From Halanaerobium sp046541575 (GTDB taxonomy: Bacteria > Bacillota > Halanaerobiia > Halanaerobiales > Halanaerobiaceae): DNA of 48,849 bases. The translations under genes and the position numbers were made by a program. Below are positions 25,175 through 34,206 of this stretch, in pieces (the stretch's first letter is position 1; every line of letters starts with the position of its first letter). The notes beneath the pieces were generated by a model, which had not been told where the DNA came from, did no database searches, and saw only the letters and a list, made by a program, of their open reading frames with translations. The stretch is taken from positions 1-48,849 of the forward strand of contig JBKHDA010000009.1 of NCBI GenBank assembly GCA_046541575.1. Direction: 5' to 3'.

Positions 25175-26176
25175 TTAAATCCTGCTGACTGAAGCTCTTT
25201 TTTTCAGTTCACACGGTAAATATATTTTTTTATGCTCAAGTTTTTCACCATTGATAACTTTATATAACATTTCCATTGAGCGCCAGCCGAGCTCTTCCTC
25301 CGGCTGAGAAATTGTAGTTAATTCCGGATCACAGGCTAAAGAAATTATATTATTGTCAAAACCGATAACAGAAATATCTTCCGGTACTTTAAGCCCTGCT
25401 TTTTTTATTGCCTTAATAGCTCCAACTCCCATCTCATCACTTGCTGCAAAAACAGCTGTAATTGAGCTGTCCCTCTTTAAAATTTCATCCATTGCTTTAA
25501 TACCGCTCTGAAGTTTAAAATTTCCTTCAACAATTAGCTCATCTCGAATTTTAAGATTATTATCATTTAGAGCCTGTTTGTAGCCCTGAATTCTATAAAG
25601 ACCTGATTCTTTATCATTAGCATTACCGCTGATCATAGCAATTTTGTGATGACCGGAATTAATCAAATATTTAACCGCTCTGTATGATTCCTTAACATTA
25701 TCAATATGCACAGAAGGCAGATCTTCTTCAACTTCGCGAGCGACAACAACTGTCGGGATTTCAGTTTCTTTTAATAGTTTCTTGCAGCTTTCCGGCATCC
25801 GACCACTTGCAAAAAGCAGACCATCAACCTGTTTTTCTTTCAGCAGATTAATATATTTCAACTCTTCTTTTTCGTCTCCACCAGTAGTGGAGATAATCAG
25901 GCTGTAGTCATATTTGCTTGCTATTTTTTCAATTCCACTGGCCACCCGAGCAAAATAGGTATTAGCAAGGTCACTTATAATTAAGCCGATTGTATGTGTT
26001 TTTTTAGTTACCAGGCTGCGGGCAATTTGATTTGGCTTATAACCTAAATCTGCTGCAACCTGAAAAATTTCTTCCCTGGTCTCTTTACTCGCCTTGGGGA
26101 TACCATTTAAAACCCGGGAAACTGTTGATTCAGTTACTCCAACTTTTTCTGCTATATCTTTTAGTGTGACAGCCAT
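25175..26176 (-). CDS. LacI-family regulator of the glycerate-sugar operon
   Basis: Repressor of 333 residues from the ATG preceding AVTLKDIAEKVG; a TTG two codons upstream is less likely. The helix-turn-helix is DIAEKVGVTESTVSRVLNG and the hinge helix ends in QIARSLVTKKT. The effector domain holds VIGFDNNIISLACDPELTTISQP near 275. Operators of the form AGTCAA-CG-TTGACT precede both this gene and the downstream importer genes, so it should control its own operon. The operator overlaps the -35 box of its promoter. Confidence 0.92.
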   Translation of the reverse strand: MAVTLKDIAEKVGVTESTVSRVLNGIPKASKETREEIFQVAADLGYKPNQIARSLVTKKTHTIGLIISDLANTYFARVASGIEKIASKYDYSLIISTTGGDEKEELKYINLLKEKQVDGLLFASGRMPESCKKLLKETEIPTVVVAREVEEDLPSVHIDNVKESYRAVKYLINSGHHKIAMISGNANDKESGLYRIQGYKQALNDNNLKIRDELIVEGNFKLQSGIKAMDEILKRDSSITAVFAASDEMGVGAIKAIKKAGLKVPEDISVIGFDNNIISLACDPELTTISQPEEELGWRSMEMLYKVINGEKLEHKKIYLPCELKKRASVSRI

Positions 26177-26260
26177 TTTCAAAACCCCATTTATTATTTT
26201 CTGTCTAATAATTTAATTAAGTGATTTGTTTTAATTGTCTTACTATTTTGATTTGTTTAT

Positions 26261-26289
26261 ATTATAATACTTATTTTTTGATTAGTCAA
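26261..26289 (-). promoter_or_regulatory. Promoter of the LacI gene at 25175-26176
   Basis: TTGACT (26284-26289) and TATAAT (26261-26266) with a 17-base spacer on the minus strand. The -35 box is part of the operator. Confidence 0.8.
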
Positions 26290-26301
26290 GCGTTTGACTA
26301 A
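26282..26301. promoter_or_regulatory. LacI-type operator before the regulator gene
   Basis: TTAGTCAAGCGTTTGACTAA, a 20-base palindrome with one mismatch pair, covering the -35 box: a clear autorepression site. Confidence 0.8.
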
Positions 26302-26351
26302 AAAGATTTGATTATTTTGTTTCATCAAATTAAAAACTAAATCCCTAAATA

Positions 26352-26726
26352 TTATTTGCAGCTTTCAAACTCAGCTTCACGAATTTGAGCACAAACTTCT
26401 CGAATTCCAGCCCTGTCTATTCTGGCTTTTAATTTTTCCTGTGCTAATCGAGGCCGCTCAACCTCTTCCGGCTCCACCGGCAACTCATAGAAATTCTTTA
26501 AACCTCCAACCTGACAGAGATGTCCATAACCACAATCAAAACAGGCATATTCCCCCTTGATCTCAATCTTTTCGATAATCTCCAGGCGGGCATCTTCTAA
26601 AAAGTTAACTCCATCTTCTATAATCCCACTGGAATCACCAGCTGCTGAGAGTACGGTTTTGACAACTTTTTCTGTCACTTTATTTTCTCTACCTGCACTT
26701 ATACCAATCCAATTATCTGCTTCCAT
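26352..26726 (-). CDS. Short cysteine-motif protein, possibly an internally deleted flavodoxin-family protein
   Basis: Protein of 124 residues from the ATG with Shine-Dalgarno AGGAGG; a longer frame starting at 26774 would begin inside a terminator. The beginning (GISAGRENKVTEKVV) resembles the start of NADPH-dependent FMN reductases. The second half has ACFDCGYGHLCQVGG (about 63-77), reminiscent of the C-terminal cysteine cluster of some flavodoxin-family proteins. The flavin-binding middle seems absent, so it is either a shortened derivative or a distinct small Cys protein. Function is unknown. It stands alone between a LacI gene and the AAA gene. Confidence 0.55.
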   Translation of the reverse strand: MEADNWIGISAGRENKVTEKVVKTVLSAAGDSSGIIEDGVNFLEDARLEIIEKIEIKGEYACFDCGYGHLCQVGGLKNFYELPVEPEEVERPRLAQEKLKARIDRAGIREVCAQIREAEFESCK

Positions 26727-26760
26727 TATTAGCCTCCTGTTTGAAATTATGAGTAATATT

Positions 26761-26789
26761 AAAAACAGCTCCATCTAGAAGCTGTTTTT
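26761..26789 (-). terminator. Terminator after the AAA/nuclease-like gene
   Basis: Perfect ten-base arms AAAAACAGCT / AGCTGTTTTT with a nine-base loop, flanked by A and T runs, so it could act in both directions. Confidence 0.85.
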
Positions 26790-26810
26790 AAAGTATTATA
26801 TAATCTTTCC

Positions 26811-28508
26811 TCAAATTTCTTCCAGATGAACCGCTTCCTCACCAGCAAAAATAATAATCCACTTTTTAAGCTTCTTTTTATGCTTAAATTCCTCAGCTTC
26901 TCCATAGTCGGATAGTTGTTTTTTAGCTTCATTTATTTTTTCAGAAAGTAATTTAGATTTTCTCTTTTGATAGTTACTTTTTTTAATATATTTTAATTCA
27001 ATTAAAGCCTCATAATTAACTGTTTCTATTTCTTTTTTAAATAAAGCTAAATCTAGATATCCATTTTCAACTTCATACTCACTTTTTACATTATAAAATT
27101 TACTCAAAATTAAATAACTGATAAATAATAGCTTAATATATTTTTCATCGAATAAAATAAAGTCTCGATTTGATAAAGAATTTAAAATTGTCTCAATTTC
27201 TTTAACTAATGGTTTAATATTTCCATTTAAAGCAAGTTCAGCTACTATTTTTCTGCTGGCAGAAGAAAAAAGTTCTCGGCCAGAATAATCTTCAATTATT
27301 TTACTGAAAAACTCAAAATAAATCTCTTTAACTGCATAATTGGGAAGTCCCAGCTTAATGTTAACCGGAGTTTTTTCCTTAATTGTTAAAAACCCGAGAT
27401 AAAATAGTAAAGATTTAAAATCATCACCATTAAAACGAGTATCAAGACTGAATTCTCGGGTGAAAACTACGTCCTGCAGCTCTTCGTTTAAAATGCTTTC
27501 TAAAATCTCATTAGTTTTTCCTTCTTCATTTAGAGAAAATAACTGCTCCAGTTTGCGGTAATCACTGCTTATATTGCTGTCAATTAAAGCTTCCGGTTCC
27601 TTATGCTGGCGCAAATAATGCTTGAAAAAATATAAGACCATATCACTATTAAAGACCTTAGACTGAGCATCCTGATGAAATAGATAGCCATTATAATATT
27701 CTTTTAATTTAGCCATTAATTCATTTTTTTCAGCTCCCGGAATTTTTATGCTCTGCAATAACGGTTTTAACTCTTCAGTTGTAAAACCCATCATCTCATT
27801 TAGCTCCGGCTCCCGGGTTAGTTTAGCAGCAATATTAAAACCACTGGTCATGCTGTCTAAAGTAATGGGACTAACACCTGTTGCAAAAATTCGATCTACT
27901 ACTCCATCTGCTGTTCCTTCTTTTAAGGCCTGATAAAATCTGCGGACAAATCCTGTTTGCGAAACTGCTTTTTTAAATTTAGAGTTCTCTTCTCCCAGCA
28001 TTTCATTGGCAAATTGATCATATTCATCAATCAACACATAAATATCCTGCTCAATTTCATTTTGAACTCTGGCCAGAAAGAGGTTTAACATACTTGCAGG
28101 GTCATGACTTTCAGGACACTGAAGCTCAAGCTTATATTTGCGGATAAATACTTCAATTGCTTTCTGAACTTTAACTAAAAAGGTATATAATAATTCATCT
28201 TCAGATGTTGTGGCAACACTGGAAAAATCAAAACGTAGAATATGATAACTATTAGCAAGCTCTGTTTTGTTTTCTCCAATATAAAGATTAGAAAATAGCT
28301 CATCAAATTTTTCTTTTTTGTTGAGATCATAATAATTTTCCAGGGTTGATAAAAATAAAGTTTTACCAAAGCGGCGGGGGCGCAGAAAAAAAATATATTT
28401 TTCTCCATAACTCTCTAAAACTTCGATATATTTTGTTTTATCAGCATAAAAATAATTATCTTTTCTTAACTCTGCAAAGCTGCTGAGCCCATACGGTATC
28501 TTTAACAT
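26811..28508 (-). CDS. AAA-ATPase-like / PD-(D/E)XK nuclease-like protein (DUF1703 family)
   Basis: Protein of 565 residues. The N-terminal AAA-ATPase-like domain begins PYGLSSFAELRKDNYFY and has an Arg-rich P loop RPRRFGKT (43-50) and a Walker B-like VLIDEYDQF near 160. The C-terminal part carries a PD-(D/E)XK-type core: Asp in GYLDLALF and ELK in ALIELKYIKK near 515. This family is common, multi-copy and poorly understood in anaerobes. It follows the Wadjet genes on the same strand but is separated by a 126-base gap holding a hairpin, and ends at its own terminator. A defence role is only suggested by position. Confidence 0.85.
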   Translation of the reverse strand: MLKIPYGLSSFAELRKDNYFYADKTKYIEVLESYGEKYIFFLRPRRFGKTLFLSTLENYYDLNKKEKFDELFSNLYIGENKTELANSYHILRFDFSSVATTSEDELLYTFLVKVQKAIEVFIRKYKLELQCPESHDPASMLNLFLARVQNEIEQDIYVLIDEYDQFANEMLGEENSKFKKAVSQTGFVRRFYQALKEGTADGVVDRIFATGVSPITLDSMTSGFNIAAKLTREPELNEMMGFTTEELKPLLQSIKIPGAEKNELMAKLKEYYNGYLFHQDAQSKVFNSDMVLYFFKHYLRQHKEPEALIDSNISSDYRKLEQLFSLNEEGKTNEILESILNEELQDVVFTREFSLDTRFNGDDFKSLLFYLGFLTIKEKTPVNIKLGLPNYAVKEIYFEFFSKIIEDYSGRELFSSASRKIVAELALNGNIKPLVKEIETILNSLSNRDFILFDEKYIKLLFISYLILSKFYNVKSEYEVENGYLDLALFKKEIETVNYEALIELKYIKKSNYQKRKSKLLSEKINEAKKQLSDYGEAEEFKHKKKLKKWIIIFAGEEAVHLEEI

Positions 28509-28590
28509 CTGCTGCCACCACCTTCTGAATTAATGTTTTAGTTTACTTTAAAATTATTATAACACAGGCAGACCTTTCCTGCCAGTTTGA

Positions 28591-28618
28591 AAGCAGCTCC
28601 CGAACCGAGGAACTGCTT
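28591..28618 (-). terminator. Hairpin at the 3' end of the Wadjet operon
   Basis: Arms AAGCAGCTCC / GGAACTGCTT pair at nine of ten positions around an eight-base loop, 17 bases after the jetD stop. It has no T run, so termination may be partial. Confidence 0.6.
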
Positions 28619-28634
28619 AACCAGTTAATTTCAA

Positions 28635-29747
28635 TTAAGCAAAATATTTTTTATAAACCTCCAGTGTCACCAGCTCCTGCGGCAGCCGCAGCTCATTTTC
28701 CCAGGCCTGTTTCAGCTCTGCAGCCAGATCATTATATCCCTGCCTTTTAAATTTAGCCAGCACCTGCTTTAAGACTCTGAGGTTTTTATTCTGCCGCTTC
28801 TGACAGGGATAAAAGTGAGCAGCCTCATCTAAAAGCAGCTTATAATATGCTCCCAGGAGCACAATCCCATATTCCGAATATTTTTCTGTTAAAGACTTAT
28901 AAATTACAAAACCTTCCGGATCAAAATCCCCGGCATAGTATATATTTAGTACCTTAATTTGATTTATTTTCTCTTTATTATTTTCCAGCAAATCAAGATC
29001 GAGCAGCTCTTCTAAAAAAGAAAAGCTGCTGACAATCTTTTTTCCCTGACCGTATATTACAGTATCAATATCCAGGCTGAAAATATCAATACCGGCTGTC
29101 AGTGCTTTTTTAGCCCCAATAAAAGCAGAATGATTTTCCATGATCAGAATGTTTTCAATCTGAGTCGGGTCCAGAGTCCAGTAGACAAATAAATGATTAT
29201 ATTTTTGAGCCTTTAGATCGTCCAGGCTCAAACTTAAATTACTGAGCAGCTTTTTCCCCTCAGACCGGCTTAAAAATTTCTCATCAGCAAATAATTCCAG
29301 TGAGCGCTCCTCCCGGCTTGCCCATTCCCGTTCAGCTTTAATCTCTAAAAAATCACAGATCTTAAAAAGTTTCTGCTGCAGCTCCTCAGTCTGCTGTTTG
29401 GGTCTTTTTAAATAATAGTTTAAATTAAGATGACGGGATAGTTTGACAATATCCTTATCTGACCAGTGTTCTTCTTCTTTTTTCAGCAGGCGCCAGCGTT
29501 TTTTTAACTGCGGCTGCCGCTGATTAAAATCAGAACTTTTAATTACCTGAATTTTGTGGTCAGCTTCCAGTTCCCGCAGGAGCTGATAAAGATTTTGATA
29601 ACCTCCTGCGGCCTGATAGGCTGAAACTCCACCCAATTTTATTTTAAAAAACTCTTCCAGCTCAGACAGCTCAAAACGCAATCTGCCGGCCAGTCTTTCC
29701 TTTTTAAATCTATTAAATAGCTTATTCCACTTTTCTTTTTCTCTCAC
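28635..29747 (-). CDS. jetD: Wadjet JetD / MksG: Toprim-domain DNA-cleaving subunit
   Basis: Protein of 370 residues with the JetD layout: an N-terminal helical DNA-binding part (DUF3322-like, about 1-180) and a C-terminal Toprim domain (DUF2220-like). Toprim residues are Glu204 in IMENHSAF and the DxD pair Asp274/Asp276 in YAGDFDPEG. In studied Wadjet systems JetD is the nuclease that cuts plasmids extruded by the SMC core. The start is GTG, overlapping jetC by 26 bases, so translation is coupled. All catalytic residues are present, so the nuclease looks functional. Confidence 0.92.
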   Translation of the reverse strand: MREKEKWNKLFNRFKKERLAGRLRFELSELEEFFKIKLGGVSAYQAAGGYQNLYQLLRELEADHKIQVIKSSDFNQRQPQLKKRWRLLKKEEEHWSDKDIVKLSRHLNLNYYLKRPKQQTEELQQKLFKICDFLEIKAEREWASREERSLELFADEKFLSRSEGKKLLSNLSLSLDDLKAQKYNHLFVYWTLDPTQIENILIMENHSAFIGAKKALTAGIDIFSLDIDTVIYGQGKKIVSSFSFLEELLDLDLLENNKEKINQIKVLNIYYAGDFDPEGFVIYKSLTEKYSEYGIVLLGAYYKLLLDEAAHFYPCQKRQNKNLRVLKQVLAKFKRQGYNDLAAELKQAWENELRLPQELVTLEVYKKYFA

Positions 29748-32700
29748 CGGAAACCACCTGCCCTTTAACTACACCTCTGTTGTACTCTGTATCACCAATC
29801 TCCAGCGCCCAGAACACAGGAAAACGCTCGGAAATTTCAGTTTTAATAATCTCTGGAGCAGCAAAAGCCACCAGCTGAAAATTAAGCTTATCAGCAATTT
29901 TGAAAACAGGATCAAGCACATGAGCCGCTGAGGCCTTACCAAAAGGATTATCCAGAAAAAGCACTGTCCAGGGATTTGTCTTATCAAAGCGCTGTTTTTT
30001 ATAATTTAAAAGCATCATCATCATAAAAGCATTGATCGAAAGTGACTGACCACCACTTCCCTCAGGTCCATTTCCCTTCCCCTGAATCACAGATTCCCAG
30101 TCAGAGTAGAAATAATCCTGGGGGCGGGCATGGAGAAATTCATTTTTCTCAGTCATCTTATAAACCTGCAGTACTGGATATTTGCCGCGCAGAGCCCTGG
30201 AAAAAAGTGCTGTATCTCCACAATACTCCTTCAACTTGTAATCAGGCAGCTGCTCAACATCAATTTCCTCCCGGTTAAATTTATTGATCAGTTCTAAAAA
30301 GTAATCTTTAAGTTCAGCAGCAACCTCTTCCTCAGCTTCAGGCAGCAGATCATCTCGACGCAGCCTGACTAAAGGAAAAGCAAAACCGCGCTGATTGTGA
30401 TAAACCATATTGCTTATCATTTCCTTCATCGAAGTTATTAGACGCATAACATGTATTGCCGAGCGCTCGGCCCACTGCTCTCTGGCTTCCTCTGCCTCAG
30501 TCTTATTGCGGTCAATTGTATTCAGCTCATTATTAATATATTCCTTAAATGAGTTAAGCATTTCAAAATTATACTGATAATCACTGGCTCTAAAGTTGTG
30601 CAGAAGTTTTTCGTTAATACTGTTCTTTAGAGTATTATTTTCTACTACATCTTTAACATCATTTTTGAAGTTATAGAAATTATCTTCGGTCTTTTCCCGA
30701 AGATCCTTGAGCTTTTTTTCAATATTTTTGTAATCACTTTCCCAGCTGTCAACAACTTCAGCTGCTGAGTCTTTAAGTTCTTCTTTAATCCCGGTATTTA
30801 GCTCTCCTTTAGCAGCATCCAGCTCATAATATTCCAGCTTATTAGCCAGATTATTATAGGTCTGCAGTTTCTTCTGATAATTTAAAATCATTTCTTTAAG
30901 CTTAGAAAGGTAGTCTTTATTCTCAGTCAATTCTTTTTTGATTTCCAGTTCCTTAATGTTTAATTCTAACTTTTCCCAGCTTTGAACTGTGCGCTGAAAA
31001 CGCTCCTTAATCTCAGCAGCCTTTTCCGCCAGTTCGTCTTCCTTTGTCTCAAGCTGTCCCCGGCGGACTAAAATTTCTTCATGTAAACTCTGAGCCTCTT
31101 TTTTAACTTTTTTAAGCTGTTCCTTTACTTCTTCCAGAGCAAGTTTAAGCTGTGTCTTATTTTTGAAATCATATTCCCGCTGTTTCCAGTCAGCTGCCAG
31201 CTGATTTAACTCTAATTCCAGATTATTAACCTCGGATAGGGTTTTCTGCAGTCCCTCTTCCAGGTATTTTAACTCAGCTGCTTTTTCTTCTTCTTTTTTC
31301 TGCAGCTCAATTATCTGCTCAAAATTCTGATAGCATTTGTGCTGCTGAAAATTATATAAATCAGGATAATTATTTAAAACCGAAATATTCAGTTCTTCCT
31401 GATTAAATTCTTTTTTAAGTTCAAGCTTCTGTTCAGTCAGCATCTCTTTTAAGCGGGCCGCAAAATCACGGTAGGCCTGCAGCCAGTTTGAATAATCATT
31501 TTCCAGCCTAATTTCCTTTTTTTGATTCTGTTTCTGCTCTGATTTATTTTTCTGCAGCAGTTTTTCAAATCGCTCAATCTCAGCCAGAGCTTCCCGGTAA
31601 CGCCCTTCTTTTTGTTCCAGCTCTCTTTTGGCCTGCAGAAATTCTTCCACCTTTTCTTTTTCTTTTTCAAGCTGAGCCAGCTCTTTTTCTTTTTTAGCAT
31701 AGTCAGTATTTAAACTGTTAATTTTTTCAGCATTATTTTTTATTCTTTTTTCATATTTATTAATCTCAGTCTGCAGATTTTCAAGCTCTGCTTCTTCTTT
31801 TTCCAGTTCAGTTTTAAGCTCTGCTGCTGCTTTCTCTTCCAGCAGATTTTCAGCTCTGTAGTTAAGCTTATTTAAATTTTTAATTTTTCTTTCCAGTATA
31901 GAAATTGTTTCTTTAATCTCTGCCTCTTTATTTTTTAAGCCTTTAAACCACTGTTCAAAATTGCTGTTATCCTCGATAAAATTCTTTTCCCTGCCAGCTA
32001 AAAGCTTAAATGGCAGCTCTGTCTGATCTCCATCCAGCTGGTGATTAATAAAAATTGGTACGGCAAAATGAGAAATCTCCGCCGGAGATATATTGGCCCT
32101 GATTTTATCCCAGTCTGACTCATAGACTACTACCAGTCCATAAGGCAGCAGCGGATATTCTTTTAAATATTTTTCTTTATCATCGACCAGTTCAAAAAGA
32201 AATTCACTGCCGTAGTAAACGCGGATATCGAGCTCCTTAATTTTTTGATACAGCCGCTTCTGCTCCAAACTGGCCACCCAGTATTCTCTGTCATTTAAAT
32301 TCAAATCAAGCTGCAGTTCAAATTTGTTTGCATTCAACTTTTGCAGACTATCACTTTTTTCAGCAATTAATTTTAAAAGCTCATTTTTCTGCTGCTGCAG
32401 CCACTGTTTGCTGTAAAACTCTTCAAATTTATCAAGGTTTAAGCTTTTTAATAACTGTGAAAAAATTTCATCTTCAGCCTGCTGCTGTTCTTTTAACTCT
32501 TCTCTTAAATTTTCAACTCTACTTTTTTTTGCAGCAGCTTTTACGGCTGTCTGCTGTTTTTGTTCCTGCAGTCTTTCTTTTGCTGCTTCTTTTTCTTTCA
32601 GTTCTTCTTCCAGCTTATCCAGTTTAGAATTCAGCTGCTCAATTTCTTTATCTAAATTCTGCAGCAGATAGGCTGGAGTTTCCAGCTCCAGTGGGTTAAA

Positions 32701-34206
32701 AAGCTGAGCCAGCTCTTTTTTCTGTTTCTGCAGCTTATTTTCCTGATGTTCATATTCTACTTGAAACTGCTGTTCATCCCTAATTTTCTGCTCCAGATTA
32801 TTTTCCTTATTTTCCAGCTTCTGATTTTCCTGCTGCAGATACTTCTGATAGGAATAATAGGCGGCAGCTGAATTCTGCATCCTGTTATTCAGATTTCCAA
32901 TCTCTGCTGCTGTTTTCTGCTTCAGCTGTTCAATCTCTGCTTCCAGCTCTTTAAATTCCGATTTTTCTTTTAAAGAATTAATTTTAGCTCGGGCGGCAGC
33001 TGCCTGTGAGCGCAGCTCACTCAGTTTAAGATATTTCTGATTCAGCTTTAACTGCAGCTCTTCTGCTTCCAGCTCTTTGATCTGCTGCTGCAGCTTCTGA
33101 TGGTCTGCATCTGCCTGTTTTTGTTCTGCTTTCAATTCATTTAAAGTTCTCAGCTTTTTAACATACTTTAAGTTTTCAGCTTCAAAATTTAATTCTTTAA
33201 TTTTAGATTCAGTCTTTTCTTTTTCGAGCTGACTGCGCCTCAGCTCATTATCCAGAAATGTCCGCCGGTCTTCAATTCCTCTAAGGTAATTATTTCCCCG
33301 CTCCCTGATCATCTCTCTGGTCTTTTTAAGCCTCAGCCCCTGTTCGGCATTGCTTAATAGTGGATCAACCATCTGGCTTAAAGTCTTTAAATCATCGCGC
33401 CGGGATAAAAGCTCAGGCAGATCCCGGGCTATTTTGACATTATCCACAAAAATATTGAGCAGAGAATTTTTTTCTTCCTCATTATAATAGCTGATACTTT
33501 CACTGACAGCAGGTATTATCAGCTGATCAAAAAGCGCCTTATTATCCCTGGCCCTAGAGAAATATTTTTCCAGTCCTCCTTCACTGCGGTTGATATTTTT
33601 CATAATCTCCCACTCAGAACGGTAAATTCCATGACTGCTCAAATACTGATAGTATTCGGAATTGAGACTGGAAACTGCGGTTTTGGAATATTTAATAAAA
33701 TCAGCCAGATTTTGTTCGATAAACTCTTCCATCCGCTCATATTCCAGCACCTGATCACTGCTTTTAGTATATAGCGGCAAATTTTTCAAGCTGAAACGAC
33801 TCTCTCCCTGATAATCGTGGGTGTAGAGAAAATACTTCAATCCAACCTTACCCTCTTCATCACCGGTACTCTGCTGTTTATGGGCTGAAACACAGATACC
33901 GCTGAGCAGCTTTTTATCCTGATTACCATCAAGCCTCCACTCAAGTACTACGTGAAAAGTGTAGGGCTGAAAAACCTGATAGCGGTCATAAAACATTCCC
34001 TCCAGCTTATTGCCATTACGCTTACCCCAGGCTGTACCGGGAAGTAGGAGTTGAGAAATCAGCTGCAGCATTACTCCCTTACCACTGCCATTCTGCAGGG
34101 TAAAAAGTGTGTGGTCTGATTCCAAATCAAAAATTGAGTTGCGGTGCTGTTTCTGAAAGCCATCATACTTATTACCGGTAATTCTAATTTTGCTCAGTCT
34201 GGGCAT
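29722..34206 (-). CDS. jetC: Wadjet JetC / MksB: SMC-like ATPase
   Basis: Very long SMC-type ATPase of 1494 residues. The N-terminal head has a Walker A with NGSGKG at 39-44. Two long coiled-coil arms rich in Glu, Lys, Leu and Gln (about 300-640 and 770-1240) flank a globular hinge-like part (about 645-760). The C-terminal head has the signature SGGQ at 1384-1387 and Walker B LFLDNPFG near 1416-1423. The usual catalytic Glu after the Walker B Asp is Asn1420. JetC forms the loop-extruding motor that recognises small circular DNA. It overlaps jetB by 23 bases and jetD by 26. Confidence 0.93.
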   Translation of the reverse strand: MPRLSKIRITGNKYDGFQKQHRNSIFDLESDHTLFTLQNGSGKGVMLQLISQLLLPGTAWGKRNGNKLEGMFYDRYQVFQPYTFHVVLEWRLDGNQDKKLLSGICVSAHKQQSTGDEEGKVGLKYFLYTHDYQGESRFSLKNLPLYTKSSDQVLEYERMEEFIEQNLADFIKYSKTAVSSLNSEYYQYLSSHGIYRSEWEIMKNINRSEGGLEKYFSRARDNKALFDQLIIPAVSESISYYNEEEKNSLLNIFVDNVKIARDLPELLSRRDDLKTLSQMVDPLLSNAEQGLRLKKTREMIRERGNNYLRGIEDRRTFLDNELRRSQLEKEKTESKIKELNFEAENLKYVKKLRTLNELKAEQKQADADHQKLQQQIKELEAEELQLKLNQKYLKLSELRSQAAAARAKINSLKEKSEFKELEAEIEQLKQKTAAEIGNLNNRMQNSAAAYYSYQKYLQQENQKLENKENNLEQKIRDEQQFQVEYEHQENKLQKQKKELAQLFNPLELETPAYLLQNLDKEIEQLNSKLDKLEEELKEKEAAKERLQEQKQQTAVKAAAKKSRVENLREELKEQQQAEDEIFSQLLKSLNLDKFEEFYSKQWLQQQKNELLKLIAEKSDSLQKLNANKFELQLDLNLNDREYWVASLEQKRLYQKIKELDIRVYYGSEFLFELVDDKEKYLKEYPLLPYGLVVVYESDWDKIRANISPAEISHFAVPIFINHQLDGDQTELPFKLLAGREKNFIEDNSNFEQWFKGLKNKEAEIKETISILERKIKNLNKLNYRAENLLEEKAAAELKTELEKEEAELENLQTEINKYEKRIKNNAEKINSLNTDYAKKEKELAQLEKEKEKVEEFLQAKRELEQKEGRYREALAEIERFEKLLQKNKSEQKQNQKKEIRLENDYSNWLQAYRDFAARLKEMLTEQKLELKKEFNQEELNISVLNNYPDLYNFQQHKCYQNFEQIIELQKKEEEKAAELKYLEEGLQKTLSEVNNLELELNQLAADWKQREYDFKNKTQLKLALEEVKEQLKKVKKEAQSLHEEILVRRGQLETKEDELAEKAAEIKERFQRTVQSWEKLELNIKELEIKKELTENKDYLSKLKEMILNYQKKLQTYNNLANKLEYYELDAAKGELNTGIKEELKDSAAEVVDSWESDYKNIEKKLKDLREKTEDNFYNFKNDVKDVVENNTLKNSINEKLLHNFRASDYQYNFEMLNSFKEYINNELNTIDRNKTEAEEAREQWAERSAIHVMRLITSMKEMISNMVYHNQRGFAFPLVRLRRDDLLPEAEEEVAAELKDYFLELINKFNREEIDVEQLPDYKLKEYCGDTALFSRALRGKYPVLQVYKMTEKNEFLHARPQDYFYSDWESVIQGKGNGPEGSGGQSLSINAFMMMMLLNYKKQRFDKTNPWTVLFLDNPFGKASAAHVLDPVFKIADKLNFQLVAFAAPEIIKTEISERFPVFWALEIGDTEYNRGVVKGQVVSGERKRKVE

